11,115 nucleotides of DNA from an uncultured bacterium. GTDB taxonomy: Bacteria; Bacillota; Clostridia; Lachnospirales; Lachnospiraceae. The DNA lies in NCBI GenBank assembly GCA_946061355.1, contig CAMGRE010000070.1:1-11115 (forward strand). Reading direction: 5' to 3'. The notes below the pieces were generated by a model. It did not search any database and was not told where the DNA came from. It worked only from the letters and a program-made list of their open reading frames with translations. Shown piece after piece: positions 7,014 through 11,115 of this stretch. Positions within the stretch are counted from its first letter, which is position 1, and each line of letters starts with the position of its first letter. Made by a program: the position numbers and the translations under genes.

Positions 7014-8303
7014 TTAGTCCTCCGTCCAGTTTACAGTGATTGCGGTTTTGGGCGCTGCACTGATATCGTCAGAAACCGTTATTTCGTCATTTCTCATGTA
7101 TTTGAGCAGATTGTCATAATCGTTTAGGGAGGCTTCCCTGAAACGCCATGCTTCATTGGAAATGGGGAGTTCCACGCATTTCTGTTTCGCACCGTAATTG
7201 AGGATCTGTCCTGACTGAGTGGAATCCCACTGGTTCCCGTTGGCATAATAATTGTCCAGAGCAATGATGATGGCTCTTTGAATCCCATCGATTGCAGAGG
7301 TGAGAAAACGGGGTGAAAGATCACTTTGATCGACGTCGACACCGATCAGCATACCATCATACTTCTCCGCAGGGGGAAGTATGGACTCATAGATGGATCC
7401 GCCGCAGGAAAAGATCACCTGTGTTCCGGAATCATACCATTCATCAGCCATGGCCTGAATCTGTTCGGAAGGATTAAAGGTTCCGGAGTACCAACAGTTT
7501 ACGGACACCTCTTGCGTGATGTCAAGAGAGGCGGCTGCGTCATCAATCCCCTGCAGATAGCCGTAGCAATATCTGGTGACAGAGGGCAGCTGTTCTCCGC
7601 CGATAAATCCAAGTTTTGTATATCCGTCAAGTACGGTCATGTATCCGGCAAGATAACCTGCCTGTTCCTGATGGAACGTAATACTGTGCACATTTTGCGA
7701 AAGCGGCAGGGGATCATTTGATTCATCACGGGGAATCCCACTGATCATCAGGAAATGGATGTCAGGATACTGCTCCTGCAGCTGCCCGACCGTCTGCTCA
7801 AAATGGGAACCGTTGCAAACGATCAGACGGGCGCCGTTCTGGATCGCGTGCATGACGGTATCATCATAGCATGCTTTGGTATCGCCTGATGAAGTGTAGT
7901 AAGAGTAAGAAATACCGGCAGCCTGGGAATAACTCATGATACCTTCAAAGGCAGCCTGATTGAATCCGTGGTCCATCACGGAACTGATATCCGTAACGAG
8001 GGAAACTTCCCCTCCTGTAATCTGATAATCGGGATCCGATTCCCATGGAGCCAGGGGGATCGCTTCGGGAGTAGTGGTTCCCTCACCGGGGAGAACGGTT
8101 TCCTGCGCCCGATCAGAGACAGACGATGTCTCCATGGCAGTATCACCGTCATGCGGCTCTTCAGGCTGAATATCATCGGTTGATTGGGAGACAGGATCAG
8201 CCGAAACCGGAGCATCACTGTTTCCGCAGCCGCATAGAAGAAGCAGCAAGAATATACATAGACAATAGATATAATGTGACTTGTATCCTGTATTTTTGTG
8301 CAT
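7014..8303 (-). CDS. BMP family (PnrA-like) substrate-binding lipoprotein
   Basis: A 429-residue lipoprotein. The signal peptide ends in the lipobox LCGC with C26 as the predicted lipid site; cysteine at the -2 position is uncommon but tolerated. A long acidic, Ser/Thr/Pro linker (27-95) leads to a periplasmic-binding-protein fold of the Bmp/PnrA family. Landmarks are EVSLVTDISSVMDHGFNQAAFEGI (99-122), LIVCNGSHFEQ (160-170), TKLGFIGGEQLPSV (229-242), QVIFSCGG (295-302) and the hinge-side GVDVDQ (321-326). Known members capture purine nucleosides or related ligands for ABC importers. No permease or ATPase gene is adjacent, so it may serve a distant transporter or act as a ligand sensor. It is the first gene of a two-gene unit with the DUF5722 lipoprotein. 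AAAGG at 8311-8315 is a suitable ribosome binding site. Confidence 0.88.
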   Translation of the reverse strand: MHKNTGYKSHYIYCLCIFLLLLLCGCGNSDAPVSADPVSQSTDDIQPEEPHDGDTAMETSSVSDRAQETVLPGEGTTTPEAIPLAPWESDPDYQITGGEVSLVTDISSVMDHGFNQAAFEGIMSYSQAAGISYSYYTSSGDTKACYDDTVMHAIQNGARLIVCNGSHFEQTVGQLQEQYPDIHFLMISGIPRDESNDPLPLSQNVHSITFHQEQAGYLAGYMTVLDGYTKLGFIGGEQLPSVTRYCYGYLQGIDDAAASLDITQEVSVNCWYSGTFNPSEQIQAMADEWYDSGTQVIFSCGGSIYESILPPAEKYDGMLIGVDVDQSDLSPRFLTSAIDGIQRAIIIALDNYYANGNQWDSTQSGQILNYGAKQKCVELPISNEAWRFREASLNDYDNLLKYMRNDEITVSDDISAAPKTAITVNWTED

Positions 8304-8335
8304 GGGAAATCCTTTCTGGGAAAATTTGTAATATC

Positions 8336-8344
8336 AGTATAGCA
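8336..8344 (-). promoter_or_regulatory. Candidate extended -10 promoter for the lipoprotein pair
   Basis: Read on the minus strand, TGC at 8344-8342 runs directly into TATACT at 8341-8336, an extended -10 element with five of six consensus bases. The region 17 bases upstream (TCCTCA) is a poor -35. The expected start near 8329 gives a leader of about 26 bases. Confidence 0.5.
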
Positions 8345-8414
8345 TAATTTGGAAAGCTTGAGGAAAATATTTCGCCTGTGATGATAAAAGGCTTTGAGCA
8401 TCCTTACGGGTTGG

Positions 8415-8443
8415 TTGTATATGCTTGTGTATTGTGCTAAAAT
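8415..8443 (+). promoter_or_regulatory. Candidate extended -10 promoter for the TPR-DUF4037-DUF4125 gene
   Basis: TTGTAT at 8415-8420 and TAAAAT at 8438-8443 are 17 bases apart, and TGC at 8435-8437 provides an extended -10. The start should be near 8450, so the transcript would begin at the base of the leader hairpin at 8450-8482. Confidence 0.55.
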
Positions 8444-8449
8444 AAAGTG

Positions 8450-8492
8450 CAGAAACAGGAATGATTACGATTTGTGTTTCTGTATCTTTTTT
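8450..8492 (+). terminator. Leader hairpin with T run (possible attenuator)
   Basis: CAGAAACA (8450-8457) pairs with TGTTTCTG (8475-8482), eight Watson-Crick pairs extendable through weak pairs, with a 17-base loop and six Ts at 8487-8492. It lies wholly in the leader of the following gene, between its promoter and ribosome binding site, as an attenuator would. The stem is AT-rich and so weak. No alternative antiterminator or known riboswitch fold was recognised. Confidence 0.4.
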
Positions 8493-8526
8493 GATCTATT
8501 TATAAAAGTAAAGAGGCGATAAGTTC

Positions 8527-10860
8527 ATGGAAATTGAAAAAACATTACAGGAGCTTGATCAGATGTTTGCAACGCATCAGATTGGTCAGGCTGAGAGGTT
8601 CCTGAAACGCAAAATAGCGGAGGTGAAAGCGGAGAACGATTATGATTCTCTTATCACTTTGCTGAATGAGATGATTGGGCTGCTTCGGGATATCAGTCAT
8701 TATGATGAATGCTGCAGTTACTGCAGGGAATTGACGGAACTTCTTGACAGCAGGAATCTTCAGGGGACGATACCTTATGCAACATCCATGCTGAATGTGG
8801 CAAATGCGTATCGCGCGGCAGGTAAATTGCAGGAGTCTCTTGCACTTTACCGTTATGTGCAGAAGATCTATGAGGAGCAGCTTTCGCCTGAGGATTTCCG
8901 GTTTGCCAGCCTGAACAATAATCTGAGCCTTTTGTATCAGGAGATGGGCGATTTCGCTGCAGCGTGCGAGTGCCTGAAGAGAGCGCTCCTGATCGCACGC
9001 GCTTACAAGGATGCAAGGATAGAGGTGGCGGTGACCCATTCCAATCTTGCCATGTCTTTATTAAGGCTCGGACTGTTTCAGGAAGCCATGGAAAATCTTG
9101 AGGCTGCCTTTGCGATTTTTGAGGCCGATGAAGAGAAAGATTTCCATTACAGCGCTGCACTTTCTGCGATGGGTGAAGCACAGTACATGGCGGGAAATCT
9201 GGCGGAATCTGCAAAGTATTATGAGATGGCGCTTCATGAGATTGAGAAGAATACCGGAAAATCCCAGGCATATGAGATCGTGAAGCAGAATCTTGACGCC
9301 GTGCGGTCGCAGATGAGACAGATGCCGGCGGCGGTCGCACACTTTGACAGCGGAATGGCGTTATGTGAGGCTTTTTATAAAGAGTACGGAGAGCCGATGA
9401 TCAGGGAAAAGTTTCCGGAATATCAGGGAAGCATTGCCGCAGGGCTGGTAGGAGAAGGGTCTGAGTGTCTCGGCTTTGATGATGAGACATCGAGAGACCA
9501 TGATTTCGGTCCGGGCTTCTGTCTCTGGCTGACAGATCCTGTCTTTGATGAGATCGGAGAGGCACTGCAGAAGGAATATGACAAACTTCCGACCACTTAT
9601 ATGGGTGTGACCAGATATGTCTCGGCGAAGGCACCGAAGCGCGTGGGCGTATTCCGGATCGGAGAATTTTATGAGAGGCTCATCGGCATGAAGGATGTGC
9701 CTGCCACACAGAATCAGTGGCTGTATCTGGAGGATTATCAGCTTCTCTCTGCGACAAACGGCAAAGTATTCAGGGATGATTTGGGAGAGTTTACGAGGAT
9801 TCGGAGAGGCTTGTCGGCTCATTACCCGGAGGAAGTGCGGGTCAAGAAGATTGCAAGAGAGGCTGCGCTGATGGCGCAGTCCGGGCAGTATAATTATGGC
9901 AGGATGCTCGGCAGAGGAGATAAAGTTGCGGCACAGGTCGCGCTTGCGGAGTTTGAGAAGCACACGATGCAGATGGTCTATCTGTTAAACAGGCGGTATG
10001 CGCCTTTTTATAAATGGATGCATCGCGGACTGGAAAATCTGCCGATCCTTCCGGTGATCGGGGATATTCTGAACGCGATCGCTGATATGATGGTGGATGA
10101 TGAGAGGATTCCTCAGATCATTGAGATCATTGTGGCACATATCATCGATGAGATGAAGAAGCAGAGCCTGACGGCAGGAGAAGACAATTATCTGGATCAT
10201 CATACGGACAATATCCTGAAAAGCATCGGGCAGAAAGATCACGAAGAAAAGACCGTGAAAGACAGGCTGATTCAGAAACTTGTTCTCCTTGAGTGGCATG
10301 CCTTTGACAAGACAGAGAATCGTGGCGGCAGGGCAGATTGTCAGGATGACTGGAATACCTTCTCAATTATGCGAAAGAGTCAGTACATGACGTGGAGTAT
10401 TCCGATGCTGCAGAGCTTTATTGATGATTTTGAACGCGCGAATGAGAGGGGCTGGAATCTGATCACAGAGAAATATGCGAGAATGATGGAGAGCACAGCG
10501 CCGGAAGAGTATGAGCAGATCAAGGATTCACTTCCGGGGATCCCTGCGGACAAGAAACAGATCATAGAGGAGATCGTTAAAATACAGGTCGGTTTCATGG
10601 AGGAGTGTGCGGAGAAATATCCGAAGGCGGCGTCCAATGCCAGAAGCATCCATACCAGTGAAGATTCGCTGTGGAATACTTCCTATGAAACGTATCTGCG
10701 CGGAGAGTTATCTACTTATTCCGACAGGACGCTCGAATTGTACGGGCGGTTTATCACCGAGTTGTGCAGACAGGGGAAGAATCTGGCGGTCATGACGCTG
10801 TCAAATACAGCGGTATTGTATGGCTATGAGTCGTTAGAAGATCTGGAAAATCGTCTGTAA
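8527..10860 (+). CDS. TPR-DUF4037-DUF4125 protein, predicted nucleotidyltransferase
   Basis: A 777-residue soluble protein with no signal peptide or membrane segment. Residues about 5-75 are helical. About 85-260 form four TPR-like repeats (for example NLSLLYQEMGDFAAACECLKRAL and NLAMSLLRLGLFQEAMENLEAAF), usually a protein-binding scaffold. At 305-335 the sequence GEGSECLGFDDETSRDHDFGPG resembles a minimal nucleotidyltransferase active site: G311-S312 followed by acidic D324-x-D326. This and the helical region to about 545 (with VYLLNRRYAPFYKWMHRGLENLP) match DUF4037. Residues about 575-777 (LIQKLVLLEWHAFDKTENRGGRA...DDWNTFSIMRKSQYMTW...) match DUF4125. Family names are from memory. The substrate is unknown; nucleotide transfer to RNA, a small molecule or a TPR-bound protein are all possible. 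AAAGAGG at 8509-8515 precedes the ATG. It appears to be transcribed alone. Confidence 0.85.
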   Translation: MEIEKTLQELDQMFATHQIGQAERFLKRKIAEVKAENDYDSLITLLNEMIGLLRDISHYDECCSYCRELTELLDSRNLQGTIPYATSMLNVANAYRAAGKLQESLALYRYVQKIYEEQLSPEDFRFASLNNNLSLLYQEMGDFAAACECLKRALLIARAYKDARIEVAVTHSNLAMSLLRLGLFQEAMENLEAAFAIFEADEEKDFHYSAALSAMGEAQYMAGNLAESAKYYEMALHEIEKNTGKSQAYEIVKQNLDAVRSQMRQMPAAVAHFDSGMALCEAFYKEYGEPMIREKFPEYQGSIAAGLVGEGSECLGFDDETSRDHDFGPGFCLWLTDPVFDEIGEALQKEYDKLPTTYMGVTRYVSAKAPKRVGVFRIGEFYERLIGMKDVPATQNQWLYLEDYQLLSATNGKVFRDDLGEFTRIRRGLSAHYPEEVRVKKIAREAALMAQSGQYNYGRMLGRGDKVAAQVALAEFEKHTMQMVYLLNRRYAPFYKWMHRGLENLPILPVIGDILNAIADMMVDDERIPQIIEIIVAHIIDEMKKQSLTAGEDNYLDHHTDNILKSIGQKDHEEKTVKDRLIQKLVLLEWHAFDKTENRGGRADCQDDWNTFSIMRKSQYMTWSIPMLQSFIDDFERANERGWNLITEKYARMMESTAPEEYEQIKDSLPGIPADKKQIIEEIVKIQVGFMEECAEKYPKAASNARSIHTSEDSLWNTSYETYLRGELSTYSDRTLELYGRFITELCRQGKNLAVMTLSNTAVLYGYESLEDLENRL

Positions 10861-10894
10861 AGCGGGAAAATGTAGGTTTAAGGGGATTTGCGCG

Positions 10895-10906
10895 ACACTT
10901 GAGTGT
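10895..10906. repeat. Dyad next to the last promoter
   Basis: ACACT and AGTGT arms flank a TG centre. The dyad ends on the first base of the -35 box of the promoter at 10906, a position suited to an operator. With so small a loop and no T run it is not a convincing terminator for the upstream gene. Confidence 0.35.
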
Positions 10907-10934
10907 TGAACATAAATTGACACCACTCTATAAT
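10906..10934 (+). promoter_or_regulatory. Promoter of the gene at the right edge
   Basis: TTGAAC (10906-10911, four of six) and TATAAT (10929-10934, exact) are 17 bases apart. The start should be near 10941, which falls in a second small dyad (AAGAA-CGA-TTCTT, 10939-10951). The leader is about 50 bases. Confidence 0.65.
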
Positions 10935-10989
10935 ACAAAAGAACGATTCTTGTAAGAGAAAACAGGAAAACGAAGAATGGAGGTCAATT

Positions 10990-11115
10990 ATGGAGCAACT
11001 CAGTGTTTCGGCTACTAAGGATAATGAGCAGGTTTTCAGGTTACTTTCCGATTTGATCCGCACAGATAAAGAATTTCAGATTATGATAACAGTACCCAGG
11101 ACAGGATTTCAGAAT
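10990..11115 (+). CDS. Unidentified protein, N-terminal 42 residues (3' end outside window)
   Basis: An ATG at 10990 preceded by GGAGG (10979-10983) at six bases opens a frame that stays open to the window end, beginning MEQLSVSATKDNEQVFRLLS. Its own promoter lies 56 bases upstream. The visible part is polar and probably helical, with no signal peptide and no motif I recognise. It is called as a gene because promoter, binding site and start are all well placed; no function is proposed. Confidence 0.65.
   Translation, partial: MEQLSVSATKDNEQVFRLLSDLIRTDKEFQIMITVPRTGFQN

Noticed and set aside
8693..9340. 215-codon minus-strand open frame inside the TPR gene
   Set aside because: Its translation is Pro/Ser/His/Arg-rich without domain character, and it overlaps the TPR repeats of a well supported gene.
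10917..10934. TTGACA at 10917-10922 as the -35 box for TATAAT at 10929
   Set aside because: The spacing is only six bases. TTGAAC at 10906-10911 with a 17-base spacer fits instead, and no -10 lies at a proper distance from the TTGACA.

Overview
The window looks like chromosomal DNA from a low-to-mid GC anaerobic Firmicute, most likely a Lachnospiraceae/Clostridia member. This rests on the GGAGG-type ribosome binding sites, near-consensus sigma-A promoters, lipoprotein signal peptides, the flavour of the MATE and O-acetylhomoserine sulfhydrylase proteins, and DUF5722 and DUF4037/DUF4125 proteins, which I associate with that group. This is inference from style and family, not a database placement. 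I saw no rRNA, tRNA, CRISPR array, insertion sequence or phage gene.

Left block (1-3245, + strand): the C-terminal part of a MATE-family multidrug exporter, cut by the window edge, is followed by an unrecognised small lipoprotein. Next comes metY (O-acetylhomoserine sulfhydrylase) behind its own perfect TTGACA-17-TATAAT promoter, whose -35 box overlaps the lipoprotein stop codon. metY is followed by a compact control element in which two 16-bp palindromes flank the -10 box of the next promoter. The same bases can fold as a terminator hairpin.

Middle block (3281-5307, + strand): a TetR-family regulator, an RNHCP-domain zinc protein and the ribosome-assembly GTPase RsgA form a tight operon in which each gene overlaps the next by a few bases. 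The two palindromes upstream are the likely TetR operators, so this operon is probably autoregulated. A hairpin with a short T run ends it and abuts the convergent operon.

Convergent block (8341-5309, - strand): two lipoproteins separated by one base. The first is a BMP/PnrA-like substrate-binding protein. The second is a DUF5722 protein with glycoside-hydrolase-like catalytic motifs. No permease or ATPase gene is adjacent.

Right block (8415-11115, + strand): a 777-residue protein joins N-terminal TPR repeats to a DUF4037 nucleotidyltransferase-like domain and a C-terminal DUF4125 domain. It sits behind an extended -10 promoter and a leader hairpin with six Ts. After it, a new promoter with nearby dyads drives an unidentified gene that runs off the window end. 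The most intriguing parts are the TPR-DUF4037-DUF4125 enzyme, the orphan BMP/DUF5722 lipoprotein pair, and the TetR-RNHCP-RsgA operon with its combined operator, promoter and terminator.
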